Numbered from the stretch's first letter, positions 8,863-18,346 are shown. The stretch is DNA of 64,000 bases from Halostella pelagica (GCA_005954745.1 CP040678.1:2480001-2544000); one strand, 5' to 3'. Program-made: numbers and translations. Notes: generated by a model from the sequence alone, not told the origin.

Positions 8863-9213
8863 ATGAGCGGTAGCCCCGACGACGACGAACTCGACGAGCT
8901 TCGACGCAAGAAGATGGAACAGCTCAAAGAACAGCAACAGCAGGGCGGCAACGAGGAGGCCCAGCGACGCCAGCAACAGCAGGCCGACGCACAGAAGCAG
9001 GCGGTCCTCCGCCAACACCTGACTGACGGGGCGCGAAAGCGGCTCAACTCCGTGAAGATGAGCAAGCCCGACTTCGGCGAGAAGGTCGAACGTCAGGTTG
9101 TCGCGCTCGCCCAGAGCGGCCGGATCCAGGGCAAGATAGACGAGGAGAAGATGAAGGATCTCCTCCGCGAGCTAAAGCCCGACTCCCAGAGCTTCGACAT
9201 CAAGCGCCGGTGA
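8863..9213 (+). CDS. PDCD5-family DNA-binding protein
   Basis: A 116-residue protein with the family layout: an acidic N terminus, a long Gln-rich charged helix (about residues 10-47), and a C-terminal three-helix core ending with the conserved [13 protein letters not shown] and a basic tail DIKRR. Archaeal and eukaryotic PDCD5 proteins bind nucleic acid or act as co-chaperones; the archaeal role is not settled. Only 1 nt separates its stop from the next gene (9215), so the two are probably co-translated. Confidence 0.9.
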   Translation: MSGSPDDDELDELRRKKMEQLKEQQQQGGNEEAQRRQQQQADAQKQAVLRQHLTDGARKRLNSVKMSKPDFGEKVERQVVALAQSGRIQGKIDEEKMKDLLRELKPDSQSFDIKRR

Positions 9214-9214
9214 G

Positions 9215-9808
9215 ATGGAGCTCGCGCTGCTCTACAGCGGCGGTAAGGACTCGACGCTCGCCGCGCTTCTCCTCGACGAGTTCTACGACGTGACCCTCGT
9301 CACGGGCCATTTCGGCGTCACCGACGAGTGGAAACACGCCCGAGGAACGGCGGCGACGGTCGGCTACGAGTTCCGGCGGATGGAACTCGACCGCGAGGTC
9401 GCGGTCGAAGCCGTCGACCGGATGTACGAGGACGGCTACCCCCGAAACGGCATCCAGCGCGTCCACGACCATGCGCTGGAACAGGTCGCCGGCGACGGGT
9501 ACGACGCCGTGGCGGACGGGAGTCGGCGCGACGACCGCGTCCCGACCGTCTCCCGAGCGGAGGCCCAGAGCCTGGAGGACCGCTACGGCATCGACTACAT
9601 CGCACCACTGTCCGGCTTCGGCCGCGGCGCGGTCGACCGCCTCGCCGACGCGACGCTCGAACTCGACATCGGTCCGAGCGAAGTCATCCAGCGCGCCGAC
9701 TACGAGGGCGAACTCCGCGCCTTGCTCGCCGAGCGACACGGCGAGGCTGCCGTCGCCGAAGTGTTCCCCGACCACGACCAGACGCGAGTGACCGGCATTC
9801 GGAAGTGA
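9215..9808 (+). CDS. PP-loop ATP pyrophosphatase / adenine nucleotide alpha hydrolase family protein
   Basis: A 197-residue protein opening with a PP-loop, LLYSGGKDSTLAA (SGGKDS at residues 8-13), the ATP-binding signature of N-type pyrophosphatases that adenylate tRNA or other substrates. A second conserved stretch, VADGSRRDDRVPTVSRAE, follows near residue 100. No tRNA-binding domain is visible. It is translationally linked to PDCD5, an order shared by many haloarchaea; the substrate is unknown. Confidence 0.8.
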   Translation: MELALLYSGGKDSTLAALLLDEFYDVTLVTGHFGVTDEWKHARGTAATVGYEFRRMELDREVAVEAVDRMYEDGYPRNGIQRVHDHALEQVAGDGYDAVADGSRRDDRVPTVSRAEAQSLEDRYGIDYIAPLSGFGRGAVDRLADATLELDIGPSEVIQRADYEGELRALLAERHGEAAVAEVFPDHDQTRVTGIRK

Positions 9809-10050
9809 GGTGGGCGATGTTTTGAGATCGAACCGTCGAATTCCTACGAGACGTCCGCGAGAGTCGACGATATGAATACCTCGAAAGTCCCGCCTTTTCC
9901 GGTAAGTCAATCTACATCGGGTGGAACGTTCGAGGTGTTTTCACCAACGAGTGCAGTAGCCGGTAGCACAGATCACGTCCAGTGGAATCGTGTTCATGTA
10001 CCTAGCCGCAGATAACAGGTTTCAAGCGCACGCTGGCACAATTCGGGTGT

Positions 10051-11355
10051 ATGTACGACCGACTCAAGGGGTTCAGGGATTTCTACCCCGGCGAAATGAG
10101 TGCGCGGCGGGAGACCATCGATACGCTCGAAGAGACCGCCAGCCGGTACGGGTTTCGCGAGGTTGGAACCCCCGCGCTCGAAGGGACGCAGATGTACGTC
10201 GACAAAAGCGGCGAGGAGATAGTCGAAGAGCTGTACGCCTTCGAGGACCGGGGCGGGCGCGAGGTTGCGATGACGCCGGAGCTGACGCCGACGGTGGCTC
10301 GGATGGTCGTCCAAAAACAACAGGAGCTGTCCAAGCCGATCAAGTGGGTCTCGACGCGGCCGTTCTGGCGCTACGAAGAGCCTCAGCAGGGGCGTTTTCG
10401 GGAGTTCTACCAGACGAACGTCGACATCTTCGGCTCCAGCGATCCCGCCGCCGACGCCGAGATACTCGCGTGGGCGGCCGACGCGCTCACGGGACTGGGC
10501 CTCACCGGCGAGCACTTCGAGTTCCGAGTCTCCCACCGAGACATCCTCGGCGGCCTGCTGGAGTCGTTCGATGCGGATGTCGACACCGAGGCGGCCATCC
10601 GCGCCGTCGACAAGAGCGACAAGATAGAGAAAGCGGAGTACCACGGGCTGCTGACCGACGCCGGACTCAGCTACGACCAGGCGGAGCAGTTCGACGACCT
10701 CCTCGCGGTCGACGCGGACAACCTCAACGAACTGATCACGTTCGCCGACACCGACCGCGTCGAGGCGGCCGTGACGAACCTGCAGGACGTACTCGCCGCC
10801 GCGGAGGACTTCGGCGTCCGCAAGTACTGCACGCTCTCGCTGGAGACGGCGCGCGGCCTCGACTACTACACGGGCGTCGTCTTCGAGTGCTTCGACTCCA
10901 CCGGTGAGGTCTCTCGCTCTATCTTCGGCGGCGGCCGCTACGACGACCTCATCGAGAGCTTCGGCGGCCAGCCCACCCCCGCGGTCGGCGTCGCCCCCGG
11001 TCACGCGACGCTATCGCTGCTCTGCCAGCGGGCCGGCGTCTGGCCCGAGGAGGAACTCTCGACGGACTACTACGTGCTACAGGTCGGCGATACGCGACCC
11101 GTCGCCGCCCGCGTCGCCCGCGACCTGCGCGAGCGCGGCCACGTCGTCGAGAGCGATGTCGCCGGGCGAAGCTTCGGCGCGCAACTGGACTACGCCGACT
11201 CGATCAACGCCGAGACGGTCGTCATCGTCGGCGAACAGGACCTCGAAAACGACGAACTGACGATCAAAGACATGGAGAGCGGCGACCAGACGCAGGTGCC
11301 GGTCGACGAGTTCCCCGGCGACGACGACGCGCCGACGTACGAAGACCTCGGGTAG
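10051..11355 (+). CDS. hisS: Histidyl-tRNA synthetase
   Basis: A 434-residue class II aminoacyl-tRNA synthetase of usual length. Visible are motif 1 around FRDFYPGEMSARRETI, motif 2 RPFWRYEEPQQGRFREFYQ (about residues 109-127), the HisRS signature GLDYYTGVVFE near residue 270, motif 3 GGGRYDDLIESFGG...AVGVAPG near residues 290-310, and a C-terminal anticodon-binding domain from about 335 (YVLQVGDTRPVAARVARDLR). It charges tRNA-His in the cytosol. It has its own 242-bp upstream region. Confidence 0.97.
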   Translation: MYDRLKGFRDFYPGEMSARRETIDTLEETASRYGFREVGTPALEGTQMYVDKSGEEIVEELYAFEDRGGREVAMTPELTPTVARMVVQKQQELSKPIKWVSTRPFWRYEEPQQGRFREFYQTNVDIFGSSDPAADAEILAWAADALTGLGLTGEHFEFRVSHRDILGGLLESFDADVDTEAAIRAVDKSDKIEKAEYHGLLTDAGLSYDQAEQFDDLLAVDADNLNELITFADTDRVEAAVTNLQDVLAAAEDFGVRKYCTLSLETARGLDYYTGVVFECFDSTGEVSRSIFGGGRYDDLIESFGGQPTPAVGVAPGHATLSLLCQRAGVWPEEELSTDYYVLQVGDTRPVAARVARDLRERGHVVESDVAGRSFGAQLDYADSINAETVVIVGEQDLENDELTIKDMESGDQTQVPVDEFPGDDDAPTYEDLG

Positions 11356-11389
11356 TGCTTCCCGTTACAGGACTGTTCGTCCCGCGACT

Positions 11390-11650
11390 GTGGGTTTTAG
11401 CGGTTGTTCAGTTCTCTCCGATGGAACGGAAGACAATGAAAGCCAAGTACGGGCGACGGCTGACCGGGAATTCGGGGACCGTAGTGACGACCAGCCCTCG
11501 CCGGAGATCGAATGGGGTACCGATCAGGAACGGTCGCTGGCGGTATCGTACTGGATGACGGCTGTTACGAACTGGTAGTTAAATCGTGGGGAGCGCCGGG
11601 GTCCGGTTCAGTAACAGCGCGGTGTACGTTCACAGAACCTGATCTGGAGT
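11390..11650 (+). pseudogene. Possible decayed gene (frameshifted acidic fragment)
   Basis: In the 379-bp gap after hisS, one frame gives an acidic 62-residue peptide from GTG 11390 (starting MGFSGCSVLSDGTED, with a lipobox-like SGC). The next frame continues with plausible protein, GGIVLDDGCYELVVKSWG, from about 11540. A frameshift near 11540 would join them. No intact frame remains. This rests on composition only and may be chance. Confidence 0.25.
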
Positions 11651-11734
11651 CCCCAGAGCCCGTCGGCGCGACGGAATTCAGCGACGATTCTGCACTCGGC
11701 AGGTTATTTGTCGTATGCGGCAGTATCGCCGGAT

Positions 11735-12184
11735 ATGAACGCTCGAAACGCGATAGGTCTGGTCCTCGACCCAGACATAATCGTCTTTCTCGTCCTCGGA
11801 GTGGGGATCACGGCCGCCTTCTTCGACCTCTGGTTCGCCGGTCTGGTCTTCGCGCTCGGATTCGGGGTGTTACTACCTCTGTCGGATGTCCTTTCGAAAA
11901 AGCTTGGGACGGACGAGGAGAGCGACACTCAGGACAAACGGTGGGACCAGCACGATATCGGGGAGGAAAGCGACGAAGTCGACGAATCGGCCGCCCTCGA
12001 AACCCTCCGCGAGCGCTACGCCCACGGAGAGATAGACGAGATCGAGTACGAGCGCCGTCTGGAGGACCTGCTGGCGACCGAGAGCGTCGACGACGCGCGA
12101 GAGTACGTCGCGGAGCGGCGCAGTGGCGGGGAGCGTGACCGAACCGTCGACCGCGACAGGAGTCCGGAGCGCGAGCGGCGCTGA
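11735..12184 (+). CDS. SHOCT domain membrane protein
   Basis: A 149-residue protein. Two hydrophobic helices lie within residues 10-55, then a charged linker, then a SHOCT motif at about residues 86-118 (LETLRERYAHGEIDEIEYERRLEDLL), a short helical domain common at protein C termini and thought to mediate oligomerisation. The tail is Arg/Glu-rich. ATG 11735 is preferred to an upstream frame start because it follows the GGAT leader expected for a leaderless start. Its TGA overlaps the ATG of truA by 1 nt. Confidence 0.75.
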   Translation: MNARNAIGLVLDPDIIVFLVLGVGITAAFFDLWFAGLVFALGFGVLLPLSDVLSKKLGTDEESDTQDKRWDQHDIGEESDEVDESAALETLRERYAHGEIDEIEYERRLEDLLATESVDDAREYVAERRSGGERDRTVDRDRSPERERR

Positions 12185-12978
12185 TGGACGCCTACCGGAT
12201 CGCCTACGACGGCCGGCCGTACTACGGGTTTCAGCGCCAGCCAGACGTTCCCACGGTCGAGGACACGCTCTTCGACGCCCTGCGTGACCTCGGTGTCCTG
12301 TCGGGCGACGCGCCGCCGGGGTACGCCGCCGCGGGGCGCACCGATGCGGGCGTCTCCGCCGTCGCCCAGACCGTCGCGTTCGACGCACCGGAGTGGCTCT
12401 CGCCCGCCGCGTTCAACGGTGAACTCCCCGCGAGCGTTCGAGCGTGGGCGCGGGCCGACGCGCCGCCGGGGTTCCATGCGACCCACCACGCGACCGCCCG
12501 GGAGTACGTCTACCACCTGTACGCACCGGACGCCGACGCGGAGCGGGCGCGGACCGCGCTCGCCGCCCTCTGCGGGGAACGCGACTTCCACAACCTGACG
12601 CCGGACGACGACGGGACGGTCAGGGACCTGTCGGCATCGCTGGCGGTCGACGGCGACTACCTCGTGCTCACGTTCCGCGCGGGCGGGTTCGCGCGGCAGC
12701 TGGTCCGTCGGCTCGTCTCGCTGGTCCGCGCCGTCGCGACCGGCGAGGCGGCGATGGAGAAGATAGACCGCGTTCTCGCGTCCGACCCGCTTCCCGGGCA
12801 CGAGGGCGTTCCACCCGCACCGGCGTACCCGCTGGTGCTCGTCGACGCTGAGTATCCGGATCTGGAGTTCGCGGTCGATCCGGACGCTGCGGCGAGCGCG
12901 CGGGTCGTGTTCGGCGAGAAGCGGGCAGAGTGGCGGACGCGGGCGCGAGTGGCCGGAGAGATAGCGGACCGGATCTAG
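12184..12978 (+). CDS. truA: tRNA pseudouridine synthase A
   Basis: A 264-residue protein with the TruA catalytic motif GRTDAGVSA; the nucleophilic Asp is residue 54. It also has the substrate-binding segments YDGRPYYGFQRQ near the N terminus and RAGGFARQLVRRLV near residue 170. TruA makes pseudouridine at positions 38-40 of the anticodon arm. It is translationally coupled to the SHOCT gene, and its stop overlaps that of the converging M28 peptidase gene. Confidence 0.93.
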   Translation: MDAYRIAYDGRPYYGFQRQPDVPTVEDTLFDALRDLGVLSGDAPPGYAAAGRTDAGVSAVAQTVAFDAPEWLSPAAFNGELPASVRAWARADAPPGFHATHHATAREYVYHLYAPDADAERARTALAALCGERDFHNLTPDDDGTVRDLSASLAVDGDYLVLTFRAGGFARQLVRRLVSLVRAVATGEAAMEKIDRVLASDPLPGHEGVPPAPAYPLVLVDAEYPDLEFAVDPDAAASARVVFGEKRAEWRTRARVAGEIADRI

Positions 12979-14321
12979 TCCCACTCGTCGGGCCAGACGC
13001 CGGCCGCACGCATCCCGGACTCGTACGCCTGTTCGCGGAACGCCCCGCGGAGCGTCGCCGCGTCGACGCGGGGGAGGGCAGCATCCAGGTCGGCGAGTTC
13101 GCACACGAGCAGAGCGGCGAGCATCGCGTGCGTGCGGAGGTTCCGGCGGTCGACCTTGTCGCGGGTGTCAGCGCGGGTGTGAGTCCACCCGCGACCGCGC
13201 TCGCCGACCGTGTCCGCGGACGCGCGGTCGCTGTGCAACTGGAGCGCCGGCACGCCGTCGCGCAGGAACGGCCAGTGGTCGCTGAAGGGGTGCGGCTCCG
13301 GGTTCTCCCGGACGGGGTGGCCGGATTCGTCGCCGACGCGCTTGACGACCTCGCTCATCGCGTCGGAGGCGTGCGTGAACGCCCGCAGGTCCCGGAATCG
13401 GCCAGCGCCGTCGACGTTGACGACGGCGCGCACGCTATCGAGATCGAGCGCGTCGGCGAGCGCCTCGCTCCCCATCAGGCCGAGTTCCTCGCAGCCGACG
13501 CCGGCGACGCACACGCGGCAGTCGAGGTCCAGTTCCGCGAGGATCCGCGCCGCGCCGACCAGCACCGCGACGCCGCAGCCGTTGTCGAGCGCCCCCTCGC
13601 CGACGTCGTGGGCGTCGTAGTGGGCGAGGACGACGACCTCCTCGTCGGCGTCAGCGGGGCCGAGGACGCCGCTGACGTTCCGGCTCTCGCCCGAGTCAAT
13701 CGCCGCGTCGACGTCGAGACGGACGGTCGCGCCGCGGTCAGCGTACTCTGTCAGCCACGCGCCGGCCTCCTTCGAGACGCCGACGCCGGGAACCTCGCCC
13801 GCGGCGTCGAACCGGAGCGCGCCGGTCGGCGGCAGTTGCCCCTCGACGTGGTTCGCGAAGACGAACGCCGCCGCACCGGCGTCGACCGCGTGGCCGTACT
13901 TCTCCATCCGGTGGAGGAAGCGCCGGTCCGGCGGCGTATCCGTGCTCGCGACGACGACGCTCCCGTCGACCGCAGCCGCGTCGATCTCCTCGGGCGTGCC
14001 GTACCCCGCGTCGACCAGGTCGGCCGTCACCTCACCGGCGGGCGAGTACGGGAGCGCGACCGTCTCGAAGGGGCGTTCGACCGGGTCGGTCACCGAGAAC
14101 GATGCCGTACCGCGGGTCCAGCGCGTCACCGGGAACGACCGCCGGGTCACGTCGCGGACGCCGGCGTCGTCGAGCGCCTCCGCGACGATGTCGGCGGCGC
14201 GGCGCTCGCCCTCGTGTCCCCCGAGGCGGGTCGGGAGTTCGGCGAGGCGGGAAAGCACCGTCCACGGGGCGTCGTCGCGCCAGGCGCGACCGAGCGCGCG
14301 GTCGAGTTCCGTCTGCGTCAC
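12975..14321 (-). CDS. M28 family zinc aminopeptidase
   Basis: A 448-residue protein. A PA-like insert (about residues 95-215) precedes the M28 catalytic core, with metal ligands visible in HYDAHDVGEGALDNGCGVAVLV (His and Asp bridging), GCEELGLMGSEAL (Glu-Glu), NVDGAG, and a late HTRADTRDKVD. No signal peptide is seen, so it is probably cytosolic. It is divergent from pepF (14399) across a 77-bp shared promoter region, pairing two peptidases. Confidence 0.87.
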   Translation of the reverse strand: MTQTELDRALGRAWRDDAPWTVLSRLAELPTRLGGHEGERRAADIVAEALDDAGVRDVTRRSFPVTRWTRGTASFSVTDPVERPFETVALPYSPAGEVTADLVDAGYGTPEEIDAAAVDGSVVVASTDTPPDRRFLHRMEKYGHAVDAGAAAFVFANHVEGQLPPTGALRFDAAGEVPGVGVSKEAGAWLTEYADRGATVRLDVDAAIDSGESRNVSGVLGPADADEEVVVLAHYDAHDVGEGALDNGCGVAVLVGAARILAELDLDCRVCVAGVGCEELGLMGSEALADALDLDSVRAVVNVDGAGRFRDLRAFTHASDAMSEVVKRVGDESGHPVRENPEPHPFSDHWPFLRDGVPALQLHSDRASADTVGERGRGWTHTRADTRDKVDRRNLRTHAMLAALLVCELADLDAALPRVDAATLRGAFREQAYESGMRAAGVWPDEWD

Positions 14322-14398
14322 GGGTCGAGATCCGACCGCCGACCGGATAATGATAATGAAAGATAAGCCTTACCTCCCGGGTGCCCTAATTGAAGGTC

Positions 14399-16210
14399 AT
14401 GAGTTCGGTACCAGAACGCTCGGAGATAGACGCCGAGTACAAGTGGGACTTAGAGAGCATCTACGCGGACGACGACGAGTGGGAAACCGCCTACGAGAAC
14501 GTCGCCGAACGCGTGGACGAACTGTCGGCCTACGAGGGCCGAGTCACGGAGGACGGCGACACCCTCCTCGACGTACTCGAACTTCGGGACTCGATCATGC
14601 GGGACGTCTCGATGGTGGCCGCATACGCCCGGATGCGCCGCGACGAGGACACACGCGACCAGGAGTACCAGGCGCTGACTGCCCGCGCGCAGTCGCTTCA
14701 CTCCGACGCCGCCAGCGCGGCGAGTTTCATCTCTCCGGAGATCCAGAAACTCTCCCAGGACGACATCGACGAGATGGTCTCGTCTACCGACGGCCTCGAG
14801 AAGTACGACCACTATCTCGACGACGTGTTGCGGATGAAAGAACACACTCGCTCGGCCGAGGTGGAAGAACTCCTCGCCGAACTGGGCGAGGTGACCCACG
14901 GCACGGGTGAGGTGTACAACATGCTGGCGAACGCCGACATGGAGTTCCCGACCGTCGAGGACCCTGACGGAGACGCCGTCGAGATCACGCTCAGCAACTT
15001 CACGAAACTGCAGAAGCGTCCGAACCGCGAGTTTCGGCAGGAAGTGTACGAACTGTTCTACGACGACTGGGCCGACGTGCGCAACGCCGTCGGATCCGCG
15101 TACAAAAACAGCGTGAAAGCGGACGTGAAAGAGGCCCAGGCACGCAACTACGACACCGCACGCCAGGCCGCGCTCGACGGTCCGAACGTCCCCGTCGAGG
15201 TGTACGATAACCTCGTCGAGACGGTGCGGGACAACCTCGACAAACTCCACCGCCACGCCGAACTCAAGCAGGAGGCGCTGGGCGTCGACGAACTCCAGAT
15301 GTGGGACGTGTACATGCCCATGACGGAGACCGAGAGCCCGGATGTCGAGTACGAGGAAGCTAAAGAACACATCGTCGAAGCGGTCGGGGCACTCGGTGAA
15401 GAGTATCAGTCTCGCGTTGCGGACGGGCTCGAGTCGCGCTGGGTCGACGTGTACGAGAACCAGGGCAAGCAGTCGGGGGCCTACTCCAGCGGCACGTACG
15501 ACACACAGCCGTTCATCCTGATGAACTATCAGGACGACATCTCGTCGATGTACACCTTGGCCCACGAACTCGGCCATTCGCTGCACTCCCAGTACACCAG
15601 CGAGACGCAACCGTACGTGTACAGCGACTACGAGATATTCGTGGCCGAGGTGGCGAGCACCGTCAACGAGGCACTGCTGACGCACCACCTCCTCGACACG
15701 GTCGAGGACCCACAGTTCCGCCGGCACGTCCTCAACGAGTATCTGGAACGGTTCCGGTCGACGCTGTACCGCCAGACCATGTTCGCGGCGTTCGAACACC
15801 GCGCGCATGAACTCGAGGAGCAAGACGAGGCGCTCACGCCGGATCGCCTGGACGAGATCTTCGGCGACCTGAAGGCGGAGTTCTACGAACCCGCCGTCGT
15901 CGACGACCGTATCGCGCGCGAGTGGATGCGGATTCCCCACTTCTACCGCGCGTACTACGTCTATCAGTACTCCACGGGCATTAGCGCCGCTGTCGCGCTC
16001 GCTCAGGGGATCCTCGACGAAGGAGAGACGAGTTCGGGCGAACCGAACGAGGCGTCTCGTCGCTACATCGAGTTCCTTCAGCGCGGATCGCGCGAGTATC
16101 CGCTCGACCTGCTCCGACACGCCGGCGTCGACATGCGCTCGCCAGACCCGATTCAGCGGGCCTTAGACGCCTACGACGAGCATCTGGACGAAATGGCGTC
16201 GCTGATCTGA
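14399..16210 (+). CDS. pepF: Oligoendopeptidase F (M3 family)
   Basis: A 603-residue zinc metallopeptidase. The HELGH motif (AHELGHSLHSQY) is near residue 389, with the third ligand in EVASTVNEALL about 27 residues later. The N-terminal half is the helical M3B domain. It cuts short oligopeptides in the cytosol, completing the proteasome pathway whose ATPase is the next gene. ATG 14399 is used rather than TTG 14390. An AT-rich TATA-like stretch lies about 45 bp before the start. Confidence 0.93.
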   Translation: MSSVPERSEIDAEYKWDLESIYADDDEWETAYENVAERVDELSAYEGRVTEDGDTLLDVLELRDSIMRDVSMVAAYARMRRDEDTRDQEYQALTARAQSLHSDAASAASFISPEIQKLSQDDIDEMVSSTDGLEKYDHYLDDVLRMKEHTRSAEVEELLAELGEVTHGTGEVYNMLANADMEFPTVEDPDGDAVEITLSNFTKLQKRPNREFRQEVYELFYDDWADVRNAVGSAYKNSVKADVKEAQARNYDTARQAALDGPNVPVEVYDNLVETVRDNLDKLHRHAELKQEALGVDELQMWDVYMPMTETESPDVEYEEAKEHIVEAVGALGEEYQSRVADGLESRWVDVYENQGKQSGAYSSGTYDTQPFILMNYQDDISSMYTLAHELGHSLHSQYTSETQPYVYSDYEIFVAEVASTVNEALLTHHLLDTVEDPQFRRHVLNEYLERFRSTLYRQTMFAAFEHRAHELEEQDEALTPDRLDEIFGDLKAEFYEPAVVDDRIAREWMRIPHFYRAYYVYQYSTGISAAVALAQGILDEGETSSGEPNEASRRYIEFLQRGSREYPLDLLRHAGVDMRSPDPIQRALDAYDEHLDEMASLI

Positions 16211-16287
16211 CCCCGGACGGCGCACACTCACTATCGACCGCGACCCAAAGGCACATTTAGGGAGCATTTCTTAACCGTTCATAACAG

Positions 16288-17526
16288 ATGTCTCGTAGCC
16301 CTTCGCTCCCGGACAGACCACGACTCGAACTCGACCCGGAGATGGACGACGAGGAGCGCCTCGAAGCGCTCCGCGAACACTTCGCGGATATCGTCGGCGT
16401 CCACGACGAACTCACCGAACAGCTAGACGCCGCCGACGCGCGCCGCAAGGACCTCAAGGGAGACGTCGACAGGCTCGAACGCGAAAACGAGAAGCTGAAA
16501 ACCTCCTCGCTGTACGTCGCCACGGTCGAGGAGGTCGCCGACGACGAGATAGTCGTCAAGCAACACGGCAACAACCAGGAGGTACTGACCGAAGTTTCGT
16601 CGCGGATGCAAGAGAAGCTAGAGGCCGGCGACCGCGTCGCGGTCAACGACTCCTTCAGCGTCCAGACGCTGCTCGACAACGAAACCGACGCCCGCGCTCA
16701 GGCGATGGAGATAGACGACAGCCCCGAGGTCCGCTACGAGGACATCGGCGGCATCGACGAGCAGGTCCGCGAGGTCCGCGAGGCAGTCGAGGAGCCGCTC
16801 GTCCGCCCCGAACAGTTCGAGGAAGCGGGTATCGACCCGCCAAGCGGCGTCCTCCTGCACGGCCCGCCGGGCACCGGTAAGACGATGCTGGCGAAAGCGG
16901 TCGCGAACGAGACGGACGCCACGTTCATCAAGATGGCCGGCTCCGAACTCGTCAGGAAGTTCATCGGCGAGGGGTCGCGGCTCGTCCGGGATCTGTTCGA
17001 ACTCGCCTCCGAGCGCCAGCCCTCTATCATCTTCATCGACGAGATAGACGCGATCGCGGCAAAGCGGACGGAGTCGAAGACCTCTGGTGACGCCGAGGTC
17101 CAGCGGACGATGATGCAACTGCTCTCGGAGATGGACGGCTTCGAGGACCGTGGGAACATCCGCATTATCGCGGCGACGAACCGCTTCGACATGCTCGACC
17201 GCGCCATCCTCCGGCCCGGTCGCTTCGACCGTCTCATCGAAGTGCCGGAACCGGGCCACGAGGGGCGTGTCCAGATCCTCGAGATCCACACTCGTGGGAT
17301 GAACATCGCCGACAGCGTCGACTTCGACGACCTGGCGAACCGCACCGAGGGGTACAGCGGGGCCGAGATCGAATCGCTGACGACCGAGGCCGGGATGTTC
17401 GCCATCCGCGGCGAACGCACCGAAGTCCGCATGGAGGACTTCGAGGAGGCGCTCGACAAGATGGAGGACGAGGACGGTGCCGGCGATACGGTGACGAGCG
17501 GCGGCTACCCGGATTACGCCTACTGA
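16288..17526 (+). CDS. pan: Proteasome-activating nucleotidase (PAN)
   Basis: A 412-residue AAA ATPase. Residues 25-75 form the N-terminal coiled coil, then an OB domain (about 75-150), Walker A GPPGTGKTML near 191, pore loop KFIGEGSR near 226, Walker B FIDEIDAI near 250, and second-region-of-homology arginines in LDRAILRPGRFDR. PAN unfolds substrates and opens the 20S gate. The last three residues are Y-A-Y rather than a strict hydrophobic-Tyr-X, although a Tyr is present two positions earlier. A TTCTTAAC box about 20 bp before the ATG indicates a leaderless transcript. Confidence 0.95.
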   Translation: MSRSPSLPDRPRLELDPEMDDEERLEALREHFADIVGVHDELTEQLDAADARRKDLKGDVDRLERENEKLKTSSLYVATVEEVADDEIVVKQHGNNQEVLTEVSSRMQEKLEAGDRVAVNDSFSVQTLLDNETDARAQAMEIDDSPEVRYEDIGGIDEQVREVREAVEEPLVRPEQFEEAGIDPPSGVLLHGPPGTGKTMLAKAVANETDATFIKMAGSELVRKFIGEGSRLVRDLFELASERQPSIIFIDEIDAIAAKRTESKTSGDAEVQRTMMQLLSEMDGFEDRGNIRIIAATNRFDMLDRAILRPGRFDRLIEVPEPGHEGRVQILEIHTRGMNIADSVDFDDLANRTEGYSGAEIESLTTEAGMFAIRGERTEVRMEDFEEALDKMEDEDGAGDTVTSGGYPDYAY

Positions 17527-17869
17527 ACCGACCTTTTGCGCTGTCGTTCGGAAATCGCGGAATGATTTCCGTGATGACGAGACGGCGAAGCCGTCTCGAA
17601 CCACGCGACTTGAGTGGTCCGCTACGGGCGGACACGCTCGCGAGGCTCGGCAAAAGCTCGACCGACATCACTCCTCCTTCACTTCGCTCCGTTCAGTCGT
17701 CGGACCGCTCGCTCCCTGCGGTCGCTTACGGATCTACTACTTGCAGATTGCCTGCCCTCCCCCGTCATCGCGCGCCTCGCCGTCGTTCACGGCGAGGCGC
17801 GCTCTCGGCCGTGGGACTCGCCTCTCACCGAACCGCAACGCCTTACGTAATCGGGCGTTATCTCCGGAT
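17527..17869. repeat. Hairpin-rich non-coding island 2
   Basis: This 343-bp gap between pan and the arginine decarboxylase gene is packed with perfect stems: 17549-17571 (8 bp), 17578-17598 (9 bp, loop GAA), 17617-17633 (6 bp) and 17770-17802 (14 bp, GCGCGCCTCGCCGT, loop CGTTC). It includes CCTGCCCTCCCCCGTC at 17751-17766, the exact inverse of a 16-mer in the island at 121-416. No gene is seen. Confidence 0.65.
17770..17802. terminator. Strong 14-bp hairpin
   Basis: Perfect GC-rich stem GCGCGCCTCGCCGT / ACGGCGAGGCGCGC with a 5-nt loop, 244 bp after the pan stop. No T-run follows, so a transcription terminator role is uncertain; it may be part of the repeated hairpin island. Confidence 0.35.
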
Positions 17870-18346
17870 ATGAACACGATTCGCGTCGTCTGGGGAACGG
17901 CGACGGGACCCACGGAGATGGCGTCGTACGACGCCGCGCTGGCCGAGGCGAACGTCCACAACTACAACCTCGTCCCCGTTTCGTCGGTGATTCCGGCGAA
18001 CGCGGAGGTAGAGGCAGTCGGGGACGCGCCGGACCTCGGCCCGGCCGGCGAGCGCCTGACGGTCGTCGAAGCGAAGGCGACGGTGGCCGGACCCGGGCGT
18101 GCGAGCGCCGGCCTGGCCTGGTCACCGTCCGAGGAGGGTCCAGGACTGTTTTACGAGGCCGGCGGCAAGACGGGCACAGAGGACATCCGCGGACGCGTGT
18201 TGGAGGGTCTTTCGACGGGGCAGGAACTCAGAGACTGGACGTTCGAGTCGACCCATCACGAGGTCGTCACGGCTCCCGCCGAACCCGGGATGTACACCTC
18301 AGCGGTCGTACTGGCGGTGTTCGGCGATTCGGACTCGCTGTTCTGA
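17870..18346 (+). CDS. pdaD: Pyruvoyl-dependent arginine decarboxylase
   Basis: A 158-residue proenzyme. The self-cleavage site is visible as LVPVSSVIPANAE: cleavage between Ser38 and Ser39 would convert Ser39 into the pyruvoyl group at the head of the alpha chain. Conserved catalytic-region stretches GPGRASAGLAW and EAGGKTGTEDIRGRV follow. It makes agmatine from arginine, needed for polyamines and, in archaea, for agmatidine in tRNA-Ile2. ATG 17870 follows a hairpin-rich island that probably holds the promoter at its right edge. Confidence 0.93.
   Translation: MNTIRVVWGTATGPTEMASYDAALAEANVHNYNLVPVSSVIPANAEVEAVGDAPDLGPAGERLTVVEAKATVAGPGRASAGLAWSPSEEGPGLFYEAGGKTGTEDIRGRVLEGLSTGQELRDWTFESTHHEVVTAPAEPGMYTSAVVLAVFGDSDSLF

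Noticed and set aside
14450-16120. 556-codon open frame on the minus strand opposite pepF
   Set aside because: It is a mirror of a clear HELGH peptidase gene in GC-rich DNA; its product has no motif and unlike composition.
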